Assembly: GCA_016210785.1 (NCBI GenBank)
Contig: JACQTN010000603.1
Location: 1-8,175, forward strand
Reading direction: 5' to 3'
Length of the DNA: 8,175 bases
Source: Armatimonadota bacterium
GTDB lineage: Bacteria > Sysuimicrobiota > Sysuimicrobiia > Sysuimicrobiales > JACQTN01
The translations under genes and the position numbers were made by a program. Of this stretch, positions 1 to 6,869 are shown in pieces; positions within the stretch are counted from its first letter, which is position 1; every line of letters begins with the position of its first letter. The notes under the pieces are model-generated. The model did not search any database, had not been told where the DNA came from, and was given only the letters and a program-made list of their open reading frames with translations.

Positions 1-3000
1 GGCCCGAGAACATCCTGTACTCGGTCTGCCAGCAGTGCAACGCCCAGTGCGGCATCAAGGCCAAGATCCGCGACGGCGTGGTGGTGAAGGTCGACGGCAA
101 CCCGTTCAATCCATGGAACCTGAATCCCCATCTGCCGTACGGCACCTCGCCGTTCGAGACCGCGGCGGTGGACGCCCGTCTCTGCCCCAAGGGGCAGGCC
201 GGCATCCAGACCGCCTACGATCCGTACCGCGTCGTCAGGGTCCTCAAGCGCGCGGGAAAGCGCGGCGAGAACAAGTGGGTCTCGATCCCCTTCGAGCAGG
301 CGGTCGGCGAGATCGTGGAGGGCGGCACCCTCTTCCGGGACGTGCCGGGGGAGGAGAACCGTCGTGTCGAGGGGTTGAAGGATATCTGGGCGTTGCGTGA
401 CCCCGCGCTGGCCCGCACAATGAACGGCGACGTGGCGGCGATCATGGCGAAGAAGACGCCCGCCGAGAAGAAAGAGGCCGTGGAGGCGTTCAAGGCCAGG
501 TACCGGCAGCACCTGGGCGTCCTGATCGATCCCGACCACCCGGACCTGGGTCCGAAGAACAACCAGCTCTTCTTCCTGTGGGGGCGCCTCAAGGCCGGGC
601 GCAGCGAGGTGATCCGCCGCTTCACCGTGGACGCCTTCGGCTCCCGCAACGCCCACGGCCACACCACGGTGTGCCAGGGCTCGCTCTACTTCACCGGCAA
701 GGCCATGAGCGAGCAGTACGTGGAAGGCAAATGGACCGGCGGGCGCAAGTTCTTCTGGCAGGCGGACCAGGAGTCCAGCGAGTTCATCATCTTCGTGGGC
801 GTGAACCCCTTCGAGGCCAGCCAGGGACCCACCAACCGCGCGCCGCGGATCACCAAGGGGGTCAGCGACGGCCGCCTGAAGTACGTGGTCATCGATCCCA
901 TCCTGCACCGCACCGCGGGCACGATGGCGTGGAAGTGGCTGCCCGTGATGCCGGGCACCGACGCCCCGGTGGCGCTGGCGCTCATCCGCTGGATCATCGA
1001 CAACCGGCGCTACGACGAGCGCTTTCTGCGCAACGCCAACCGCGCCGCGGCGACAGCGGACGGCGAGCCCACCTGGTGCAACGCGGCCTGGCTGGTGAAG
1101 GTCGAGCGGGACGGCACCCCGGGCAGGTTCTTGCGGGCCTCCGAGGCCGGCATCGCGCCCAGGCAGACGCGGCCGCGCAGCGGCGGCGGCACGTACGAGT
1201 TCGACCCCTTCGTGGTGTCGCAGGGCGGCCGGCTGGTGCCGTTTGATCCCTACGACGCCAGCACGCCCGTGGAGGGCGATCTGCTGGTGAGCACCGAGGT
1301 CGCCGGCATCAAGGTGAAGAGCGCCTTCCAGGTGCTGGCCGACCAGGCGCGGGAGCGGACCATGAGCCAGTGGGCGGCGATCGCCGGGCTTCCCCTCAAC
1401 GACCTGGTGGCGGTCGCCCGCGAGTTCACCAGCCACGGCAAGAAGGCGGCCGTGGACATTCACCGGGGCGTCTCCCAGCACACCAACGGCCTGTACAACT
1501 GCACGGCCTGGTTCGCGCTGCCGCTATTGATCGGCAGCTTCGACTGGAAGGGCGGCATGGTGCCGGGGTCCACGTACGATGCCGGCGGCGGCCGGCCGGG
1601 GCAACCCTTCCCCTTCTCGCGGCTGCACCCCGGCAGGACGACGGCCTTCGGCATCAGCATCATCCGCGACGGCGACAACTACGAGGATAGCACCCTCTTC
1701 ACCGGGTATCCCGCGAAGCGGCAGTGGTACCCGCTGGCCAGCGACATCTACCAGGAGGCCATCCCCTCCGCGGGGGACGCCTATCCGTATCCGATCAAGG
1801 CCCTGTTCATCTACATGGGCACGCCGGTCTACTCGACGCCCGCCGGGCACGCGTTCATCCCCGTGTTGGCCGACCCATCAAAGATCCCGCTCATCATCGC
1901 CAGCGACATCGTCGTCGGCGAGACCTCCATGTACGCCGACTACATCTTCCCCGACACCACCTACCTGGAGCGGTGGGAGTTCGCCGGGACCCAGTTCAAC
2001 ATGCCCTGGAAGGTGATGCCGATCCGGCAACCCGTCATCGCGCCCCTGACCGCCACCGCCAAGGTGTTTGGGCAGGAGATGCCGCTGGACCTGGAGACGA
2101 TGCTGCTGGGCCTGGCGGAGAGGCTGGGACTCCCGGGCTTCGGCAAGAACGGCTTCGGCCCGGGGCAGGACTTCCTGCGGCCGGAGGACTTCTACCTCCG
2201 CATGGTGGCCAACGTCGCCGCGGGGGAGAGGGCCGACGGCACCGACGCCGTGCCGGATGCCAGCGACCGGGAAGTGGAGCTGTTCGTGGGGTCGCGGCAC
2301 CATCTGCCGGCGGGGGTGTTCGACGCGGAGCGGTGGGCGGGCGCGGTCGGCCCGAAGATGTGGCGGAAGGTCGTCTACGTGCTCAACCGGGGCGGGCGGT
2401 TCGAGGAGCACGCCCGGGCCTACGAGGGCGAGCGCCTGCGCAACCGCTACGGGACCCTGATCAACCTGTACCAGGAGAAGACGGCGGCCACCATCAACGC
2501 CATGACGGGCAAGCCGTTCGTGGGCGTGGCCAACTACACGCCCGCGCCCCGCGACCTGCGCGACCGGGCGGTGACGGACGGCGGCGAGTACAACCTCCGG
2601 CTGCTCACGCACCGGGTGGTGTTCCACACGAAGAGCCGCACGGCGGCCAACTACTGGCTGCTGGACATCATGCCCGAGGGCGAGTTCGTGATCAACGCCC
2701 GCGACGCGAAGCGGCTGGGGTTACGGGACGGGAACCGGGTGAAGGTGGTCTCCGCCTCGAACCCCGACGGCGTGTGGGACTTCCGCAACGGACGTAAGAA
2801 GCCGATGATTGGCGTCCTCAAGGTCATCGAGGGGATCAGGCCCGGGTGCGTCAGCGTCTCCCTGGGGCACGGCCACTGGCCCTACGGCAGCCATGACGTG
2901 GTGATCGACGGGCGCGTGGTGAAGGGCGACCCCCGCCGCGGCAAGGGGCTGCACGCCAACGCGGCCATGGGGATCGACCCTGTCGTCCGCAACATGTGTC

Positions 3001-3065
3001 TGGTGGACCCGGTCGGCGCCAGCGCCGTCTTCTACGATACCAACGTGAAGCTGGTGAAGGTCTGA
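1..3065 (+). CDS. TtrA-like molybdopterin oxidoreductase catalytic subunit (5' partial)
   Basis: The reading frame is open from the window edge (first full codon at 3-5) to a TGA at 3063-3065, giving 1020 visible residues. Numbering here counts from that first codon. Cysteines 9, 12, 16 and 61 form a C-x2-C-x3-C-x44-C set followed by PKG, the [4Fe-4S] site of bis-MGD oxidoreductases. The stretch PYRV..LKR.G.RGE.KW..I.FEQ, EGG and later GPK.NQL, AFG(S/T)RN matches what I recall of tetrathionate reductase TtrA. Cys224, in HTTVCQGS, sits where TtrA has its Mo-coordinating cysteine. The molybdopterin domain runs to about 800. A C-terminal dinucleotide-binding domain starts near 863 (LLTHRVVFHTKSRTAANYW). 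Such enzymes reduce tetrathionate, arsenate or selenate outside the cytoplasmic membrane with a ferredoxin-like B subunit and a membrane anchor; none is visible here. The substrate cannot be decided. The GTG at 78 is not the start, because it would remove three cluster cysteines. Confidence 0.88.
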   Translation, partial: PENILYSVCQQCNAQCGIKAKIRDGVVVKVDGNPFNPWNLNPHLPYGTSPFETAAVDARLCPKGQAGIQTAYDPYRVVRVLKRAGKRGENKWVSIPFEQAVGEIVEGGTLFRDVPGEENRRVEGLKDIWALRDPALARTMNGDVAAIMAKKTPAEKKEAVEAFKARYRQHLGVLIDPDHPDLGPKNNQLFFLWGRLKAGRSEVIRRFTVDAFGSRNAHGHTTVCQGSLYFTGKAMSEQYVEGKWTGGRKFFWQADQESSEFIIFVGVNPFEASQGPTNRAPRITKGVSDGRLKYVVIDPILHRTAGTMAWKWLPVMPGTDAPVALALIRWIIDNRRYDERFLRNANRAAATADGEPTWCNAAWLVKVERDGTPGRFLRASEAGIAPRQTRPRSGGGTYEFDPFVVSQGGRLVPFDPYDASTPVEGDLLVSTEVAGIKVKSAFQVLADQARERTMSQWAAIAGLPLNDLVAVAREFTSHGKKAAVDIHRGVSQHTNGLYNCTAWFALPLLIGSFDWKGGMVPGSTYDAGGGRPGQPFPFSRLHPGRTTAFGISIIRDGDNYEDSTLFTGYPAKRQWYPLASDIYQEAIPSAGDAYPYPIKALFIYMGTPVYSTPAGHAFIPVLADPSKIPLIIASDIVVGETSMYADYIFPDTTYLERWEFAGTQFNMPWKVMPIRQPVIAPLTATAKVFGQEMPLDLETMLLGLAERLGLPGFGKNGFGPGQDFLRPEDFYLRMVANVAAGERADGTDAVPDASDREVELFVGSRHHLPAGVFDAERWAGAVGPKMWRKVVYVLNRGGRFEEHARAYEGERLRNRYGTLINLYQEKTAATINAMTGKPFVGVANYTPAPRDLRDRAVTDGGEYNLRLLTHRVVFHTKSRTAANYWLLDIMPEGEFVINARDAKRLGLRDGNRVKVVSASNPDGVWDFRNGRKKPMIGVLKVIEGIRPGCVSVSLGHGHWPYGSHDVVIDGRVVKGDPRRGKGLHANAAMGIDPVVRNMCLVDPVGASAVFYDTNVKLVKV

Positions 3066-3167
3066 GCGGGAGGCTGCGACAGTGAGGCGTCCACGGGGCG
3101 GTCACCCGCAAGCGCGGCGACGCTCAGATGGAGGTGACGGGGCGCACGGCTCCTGACGCCGGCGTAT
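3066..3167. other. Intergenic gap between convergent genes
   Basis: These 102 bases separate the stop of the Mo enzyme from the stop of the convergent minus-strand gene. No ORF, promoter or RNA is supported. A perfect 10-bp palindrome without a loop lies at 3156-3165 (acgccggcgt). A 7-bp inverted repeat, CTGAGCG/CGCTCAG, pairs 3062-3068 with 3121-3127 across a 52-base loop. Neither is followed by a T run, so no intrinsic terminator is called for either gene. Rho-dependent ending, or overlapping convergent transcripts, is possible. Confidence 0.6.
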
Positions 3168-3791
3168 TCAGAATTGCGCGTAGGGCACAACGCGGATTTC
3201 GTGGTGCCTTTCGAGGGCACGACGGATGTGGTGGCAGTGGCGGAGGTTCACCGCGACCAGCACCCTGCATCCCGGATCGCGGCGGATCACGGCGAGGACT
3301 TCCCGTACCAGGTGATTAGTGTAGGCCTTCCATGCCCGGTACGTGTGAGGGCCGGCCAGCCAGGCCATCACCGCATACAGCAGGTCGGCGAGATGGTGGC
3401 GCGGGCCCCCCACGAAGGCGGTCGGACCCGGTGCCGTGCGTTGCAGGGACGCCAGCCACCGCCGCAGAAGCGCGATGATCCTTCCGCGCCATCCGCCCGC
3501 TGCCGGCTCCGCCGGCGGGTGTTCCCCCGCGATGGGGACGACGACGATATCCGTCTGATACGCCAGGGGGAGCAGGGCCTCGCGGTACTCCGGGGGCAGG
3601 TCCCCGAAGTCGCGCCGCTGCCACTGATCGAACGTGATGTCCAGGCACAGGAGGTCCGGCCGCAGCTCGCTGACCAGCCGGACGAGCGCGCCCAGGTTGT
3701 AGGGGATGGGCTCGCGGTGAAATTCCGCCAGCGTCCCCAGCACCGTCACCGTGTTGCGGACCAGTTGATCTCTCCCGATTCCTGGCGCCAT
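3168..3791 (-). CDS. Conserved-looking hypothetical protein, possible TraB/TIKI-like fold
   Basis: This gene encodes 207 residues, from ATG at 3791 to a TGA at 3168-3170. I do not recognise the gene. What can be seen is an alternating strand/helix protein without signal peptide or clear membrane helix. It opens with VTVLGTLAEFH (14-25), followed by LRPDLLCLDITFDQW (43-57), a strand VVVPIAG (83-89), a proline/glycine-rich loop (90-101), and a C-terminal strand-histidine segment RVLVAVNLRHCHHIRRAL (176-193) ending in VVPYAQF. The order GT..H, RPD...(D/E), then a late strand with His and a basic helix resembles the TraB/PrgY/TIKI group, but this is from memory and weak. The start has only a modest GGGGA six bases upstream, and there is no alternative start in the gap above it. 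It lies 25 nt after the LuxR-type gene on the same strand, so the two are probably cotranscribed. It converges on the Mo enzyme gene. Confidence 0.72.
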   Translation of the reverse strand: MAPGIGRDQLVRNTVTVLGTLAEFHREPIPYNLGALVRLVSELRPDLLCLDITFDQWQRRDFGDLPPEYREALLPLAYQTDIVVVPIAGEHPPAEPAAGGWRGRIIALLRRWLASLQRTAPGPTAFVGGPRHHLADLLYAVMAWLAGPHTYRAWKAYTNHLVREVLAVIRRDPGCRVLVAVNLRHCHHIRRALERHHEIRVVPYAQF

Positions 3792-3816
3792 CGATGGTCC
3801 CCGCCGTGCCGGGTAT

Positions 3817-4494
3817 CTAGTCCTCGGGGCCGTGGCCGTGCCGCACCGCCCACAGCGCGGCCTCCGTGCGGGAGCCGACGCCCAGCTTGCTATAGACGCT
3901 CCGCAGGTGCGCCTCCACGGTGCGGACGCTCAGGATCAGCTTCTGCGCCATGTCCTTGTTGGTCAGGCCCAGCGCCAGCAGGCGGAGGACCTCGGTCTCG
4001 CGCTCCGACAGCGGTTCCACCAGGGCCTCGCCGGCCGGCCCGGCCCGCGGCTCCGCCAGCGGCTCGCCCCGCGCCAGCGCCGCCAGCGCCCGCGCGGCGA
4101 TGGCCAGCGGCAGCACGATCTCGCCCCGTCCGGCCGCAATGATCCCGCGGGCCAGATCTCCTGGCGATTCATCCCGCGAGATACATCCGGTCGCCCCGGC
4201 CCGCAGCAGCGCGACGATGTCAGCGAGGTCGTACGCCGGGACCAGGAACAGCAGTCCACAGTCGGGTGCGGCGCCCCTGAGCCGGCCGGCCAGGTCGGGG
4301 TACGGCGCGGCGGCGTCGATGAGGACTGTGGTGGGCTCGTCGCGCTGCAGGAGCCCGTCCAGTTGGGCGGGGTCGTGCGCCGCGCCGGCGACCACGAGGC
4401 CGGGCTGGCCGGAGAGCAGCGCCCGCCACGCCTCCCGGTGGAGGGTGGCCGTCGCGAAGATGATGACGCGGGTGACCGGTCCGGCGTCGCGCAT
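3817..4494 (-). CDS. LuxR/NarL-family transcriptional regulator with degenerate receiver domain
   Basis: The product has 225 residues, ATG at 4494 to TAG at 3817-3819. The C-terminal HTH is canonical: LSERETEVLRLLALG (162-176), then TNKDMAQKL, SVRTVEAHL and YSKLGV, giving a confident DNA-binding domain at about 160-220. Residues 9-125 follow the response-regulator plan. Asp60 (in VLIDAAA) sits at the phosphoacceptor position. However, the acidic pair after strand 1 is replaced (IIFATAT), the switch Thr is Pro (LVPAYD, residue 86) and the usual Lys is Arg107 (CISRDESP). This is probably a pseudo-receiver that does not use ordinary aspartate phosphorylation. No sensor kinase gene is adjacent. 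A linker rich in Ala, Pro and Gly (140-160) joins the domains. No good Shine-Dalgarno precedes the ATG. The gene starts 117 nt after the exporter operon and is followed by the hypothetical gene, its most likely cotranscribed partner. Its targets are unknown; the exporter is a candidate only by position. Confidence 0.9.
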   Translation of the reverse strand: MRDAGPVTRVIIFATATLHREAWRALLSGQPGLVVAGAAHDPAQLDGLLQRDEPTTVLIDAAAPYPDLAGRLRGAAPDCGLLFLVPAYDLADIVALLRAGATGCISRDESPGDLARGIIAAGRGEIVLPLAIAARALAALARGEPLAEPRAGPAGEALVEPLSERETEVLRLLALGLTNKDMAQKLILSVRTVEAHLRSVYSKLGVGSRTEAALWAVRHGHGPED

Positions 4495-4524
4495 GGCCGC
4501 AATCGGACGCTGAAGACATCTCTC

Positions 4525-4530
4525 ATTGTA
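4525..4530 (-). promoter_or_regulatory. Candidate -10 box upstream of the LuxR-type gene
   Basis: On the minus strand this reads TACAAT, one base from the sigma70 consensus TATAAT. It sits in the 117-nt spacer (4495-4611) between the exporter operon and the regulator gene. A transcript would start near 4518 and leave a leader of roughly 24 nt. No convincing -35 box is seen 16-18 bases upstream, so this is a suggestion only. The rest of the spacer shows no ORF and no hairpin followed by a T run. Confidence 0.3.
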
Positions 4531-4611
4531 CCCGAACGCGATCCCGCGAGATAGAGCACAGGCATGGCCCGGTCTTCACGCCCTTCGCGATGGCCCGCGC
4601 TCCACACGGCC

Positions 4612-5718
4612 TTACCCGAACTGCCGCTGGAACCGCCGGGCGCCCAGGAGGAACAGGCCGCCGCCCACGAGGATGAGGCCCACGAAGTCCCTCCACAGCG
4701 TCCCCAGCGAGGCTCCCTTGAGCACGATGCCGTACCCGATATTGAGGTAGTACCGTTGCGGAGAGAGCAGCGTCAGATAATACTGCCACGCCGGCATCGT
4801 CTCCACGGGCGTGATGCTCCCCGACAGGAACTGGATCGGGATGATCAGCATGAAGGCCAGGATCATGGCGCCGGGGAGGGTGCGCGTCACCGTGGCGATG
4901 ACGAGGCCAAGCCCGCCCATGCTAAACACCGTCAGCGCGGTTGCCACGATGAAAAGGGTGCGGCTTCCCCGCACCGGCAGCCCGAACGCCCAGCCCAGCA
5001 CGCCCAGGCTCCCCACCGTTGCGACTGTGGCCACCAGGATCATGGGGAGGAGCTTGGAGGCGGTGATCTCCCACGGTCGAAGGGGAGAGACGAGCAGTTG
5101 CTCGATGGTGCCCTGTTCCTTCTCGCGCACCATGAAGGCGGCCGGGAGCAGCATGGAAATCAGGGTCACCGCCATGAACACCATGTCCAGGCTCTGGGGC
5201 CACGCCGCTTCCAGCGCGGGATTGTAGCGAATCCGGAGCCGGGCATCGACGACCGGCAGGGTGGCGTGGTCGAGGGCTCCATGTTGCTGCTCCAGGGCAA
5301 ACTCCTGGGCGATGGCCGCGACATAATTGCCCGCGCGCTGGCTGGTGGGGGAGTAGGTCCCGTCGCTCAGCACCTGCACCGCGGCGGGCTGTCCCCGGTG
5401 AAGCCGCCGGGCAAACCCTTCGGGGATCACGACCACCATGGACGCCCGGTCGCTCTCCAGCTCCTCGTCGATTTCGCGCTCACGCTGGACGCGGCGGCGT
5501 ACGGAGAAGTACGGCGCCCGCAGTTTGTCCAGGAACGCCTGGCTCTGCGGGGTCCGGTCCAGATCGTAGGTGGCGACGGGGTAGTTGTTGAGGGCAAACA
5601 TCACCTCCGCCGCGCTCTGGTAGGGGTGCACCAGGAAGACGAAGACCACCACGAACACCAGCGCCGGGTCGCGGAGAAATGTGCGCAACTCCTTCCCGAT
5701 CAGGGCGAGCAGCCGCAT
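4612..5718 (-). CDS. ybhR: ABC-2 type exporter permease, YbhR-like
   Basis: The product is 368 residues, the same length as I recall for E. coli YbhR. It starts at ATG 5718 (MRLLALIGKELRTFLRDP). One N-terminal helix (about 19-32) is followed by a large extracytoplasmic domain (about 33-175) carrying VVVIPEGFARRLHRGQPAAV. Five more hydrophobic segments follow (about 178-197, 223-246, 254-277, 284-300 and 341-360). The cytoplasmic turn VREKEQGTIEQLLVSPLRPWEI (197-218) is the element that contacts the ATPase in this family. It should form a heterodimeric channel in the inner membrane with the upstream permease, exporting drugs or other small molecules. The frame is open upstream as far as 6192, but a strong Shine-Dalgarno lies right before 5718, the residues above it read as non-protein and they overlap the upstream gene, so the shorter start is chosen. 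Being downstream in the operon, it depends on coupled translation. Confidence 0.88.
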   Translation of the reverse strand: MRLLALIGKELRTFLRDPALVFVVVFVFLVHPYQSAAEVMFALNNYPVATYDLDRTPQSQAFLDKLRAPYFSVRRRVQREREIDEELESDRASMVVVIPEGFARRLHRGQPAAVQVLSDGTYSPTSQRAGNYVAAIAQEFALEQQHGALDHATLPVVDARLRIRYNPALEAAWPQSLDMVFMAVTLISMLLPAAFMVREKEQGTIEQLLVSPLRPWEITASKLLPMILVATVATVGSLGVLGWAFGLPVRGSRTLFIVATALTVFSMGGLGLVIATVTRTLPGAMILAFMLIIPIQFLSGSITPVETMPAWQYYLTLLSPQRYYLNIGYGIVLKGASLGTLWRDFVGLILVGGGLFLLGARRFQRQFG

Positions 5719-5726
5719 CGCCGGCC

Positions 5727-5734
5727 TCACCTCC
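5727..5734 (-). promoter_or_regulatory. Shine-Dalgarno of the second permease, overlapping the upstream stop codon
   Basis: The minus strand reads GGAGGTGA, a near-perfect anti-16S match, eight bases before the ATG at 5718. Its last three bases are the TGA stop of the upstream permease (5727-5729). Ribosomes ending on the first gene therefore finish on the initiation site of the second, a layout that implies translational coupling and equal output of the two subunits. It also decides the start codon. Confidence 0.85.
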
Positions 5735-6869
5735 GCCGTTTCCGAAAGGCCAGGACCGCCAGGAGGGTGTAGACCGCGGCGTACAGTCCCAGCGTCACCA
5801 GCGTCCCCCGATATGCCGCGAAGCCCAATCCCTTGAGAAAGACGCCGCGCGTGAGCGTCATGAACCCGGCCGTGGGCAGGAGCCGGCTCAGAGCCTGCCC
5901 GGACGCATCGAGCGTGGCCACCGGTTCGGTCCACCCGGAGTAGAACAGGCCGACGGCCATCACGATCACGGCCGTGGCCAGCAGCGCTGCCACCTGCGTG
6001 CGGACCAGCATCGAGATCAGGAGTCCCAGCCCCGTCATCCCGACGATGTAGATGAAGGCGCCGGCCGTCAGCACAGCCGCGCTGCCCTTCACCGGCACCC
6101 GGAATAGAACCACGCTGGCCAGCAGCAGCAGCCAGTAACCGATGAATGAGACCGCCGCGTACGGGAGCAGCTTTCCCGCCACGTACTCCCACGGGGTGAT
6201 GGGCGCCGTCTGGATGTTGAGAATGGCGCCCGTCTCCTTCTCGCGGGTCACGCTCAGGCTCACGATGACCGGCGTCCAGAAGAGCAGGCTAATCACCAGC
6301 AAGCCGGGCACCAGGAAGTTCTTGCTCTCCAGGGTGGGGTTGAACCAGATCCGGTTGAGCACCTCCAGGCGCGGGAAGGTGCCTTCGTCGCCACCGTTCC
6401 CGCGATGGCCGATGGCGCGCAGGCGTTCATCGTTGAACCGGGCGACGATCGCCTTGACGTATCCGGTGGCGATCTCCGCGCGGGTGGTCAAGGACCCGTC
6501 CATCAGAATCTGAACCGCGGCCGGCTGGCCCCGGTAAAGGGTGCGGGCAAACCCGGGCGGGATGACGACGGCGACCCGGATGCGTCCGGCATCCAGGGCG
6601 CGATCGAGCGCCGCCGTCTGGTCGGCCACCATGACCAGGCGGAAGTATCCCGAGGTCGTAAACCTGTCGATGAACTGGCGGCTGTGCGTGGAGCGATCGA
6701 GATCGGCCACGCCCAGCGGGAGATTCTTGATGTCGTAGGCGATGCCGTAACCCATGGTGACCATGGTGAGCGCCGGGAGGACGATCGCCATGAACAGGTA
6801 CAGGCGATCCCGAAGCAGCACGCGCAGTTCTTTCCTGATGACCGCCAGGATGCGTCTAAGCGACTGCAC
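5727..6869 (-). CDS. ybhS: ABC-2 type exporter permease, YbhS-like
   Basis: The product has 380 residues, close to the 377 I recall for E. coli YbhS, starting at GTG 6869 (read as Met; QSLRRILAVIRKELRVLLRD). One helix (about 24-43) precedes an extracytoplasmic domain (44-185) with VVIPPGFARTLYRGQPAAVQILMDGS, and about five more helices follow (187-208, 236-257, 266-289, 296-311, 354-375). SVTREKETGAILNIQTAPITPWE (206-228) matches the ATPase-coupling turn. The protein ends in a basic RKRRR tail. The GTG is chosen over the longer 422-residue frame because AGGAGG lies five bases upstream and the added 42 residues look like out-of-frame readings of the ATPase gene. Its start overlaps the end of the ATPase gene by 14 nt, and its stop lies inside the next gene's ribosome site. 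It likely pairs with the 368-residue permease as the transport channel. Confidence 0.88.
   Translation of the reverse strand: MQSLRRILAVIRKELRVLLRDRLYLFMAIVLPALTMVTMGYGIAYDIKNLPLGVADLDRSTHSRQFIDRFTTSGYFRLVMVADQTAALDRALDAGRIRVAVVIPPGFARTLYRGQPAAVQILMDGSLTTRAEIATGYVKAIVARFNDERLRAIGHRGNGGDEGTFPRLEVLNRIWFNPTLESKNFLVPGLLVISLLFWTPVIVSLSVTREKETGAILNIQTAPITPWEYVAGKLLPYAAVSFIGYWLLLLASVVLFRVPVKGSAAVLTAGAFIYIVGMTGLGLLISMLVRTQVAALLATAVIVMAVGLFYSGWTEPVATLDASGQALSRLLPTAGFMTLTRGVFLKGLGFAAYRGTLVTLGLYAAVYTLLAVLAFRKRRR

Noticed and set aside
1724..2797. 357-residue plus-strand frame and a 249-residue minus-strand frame inside the Mo enzyme gene
   Set aside because: Both are out-of-frame readings of the conserved molybdopterin domain, rich in Arg, Gly and Pro.
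3062..3127. 7-bp inverted repeat CTGAGCG/CGCTCAG around the Mo enzyme stop
   Set aside because: The loop is 52 bases, the stem does not extend and there is no T run, so it is within chance and not a credible terminator.
3156..3165. 10-bp palindrome acgccggcgt in the convergent gap
   Set aside because: It has no loop, is short and such CG palindromes are common at this base composition. An operator role has no support.
3174..4142. 322-residue plus-strand ORF opposite the hypothetical protein and regulator
   Set aside because: It covers two genes and their spacer, ends in a low-complexity Pro/Ala/Arg stretch, and shows no family motif. The opposite strand carries a textbook LuxR HTH.
4495..4611. 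Possible small RNA or riboswitch in the spacer above the regulator
   Set aside because: No stem-loop series, conserved riboswitch core or terminator could be seen in 117 nt.
4564..5772. 402-residue plus-strand ORF opposite the second permease
   Set aside because: It is a GC-rich antisense frame, full of His, Arg, Gln and Gly runs without domains, lying over a clear membrane protein with its own Shine-Dalgarno.
5719..6192. N-terminal extension of the second permease to a 526-residue protein
   Set aside because: The added 158 residues are an alternate frame of the upstream permease gene, and a strong ribosome site precedes the ATG at 5718.
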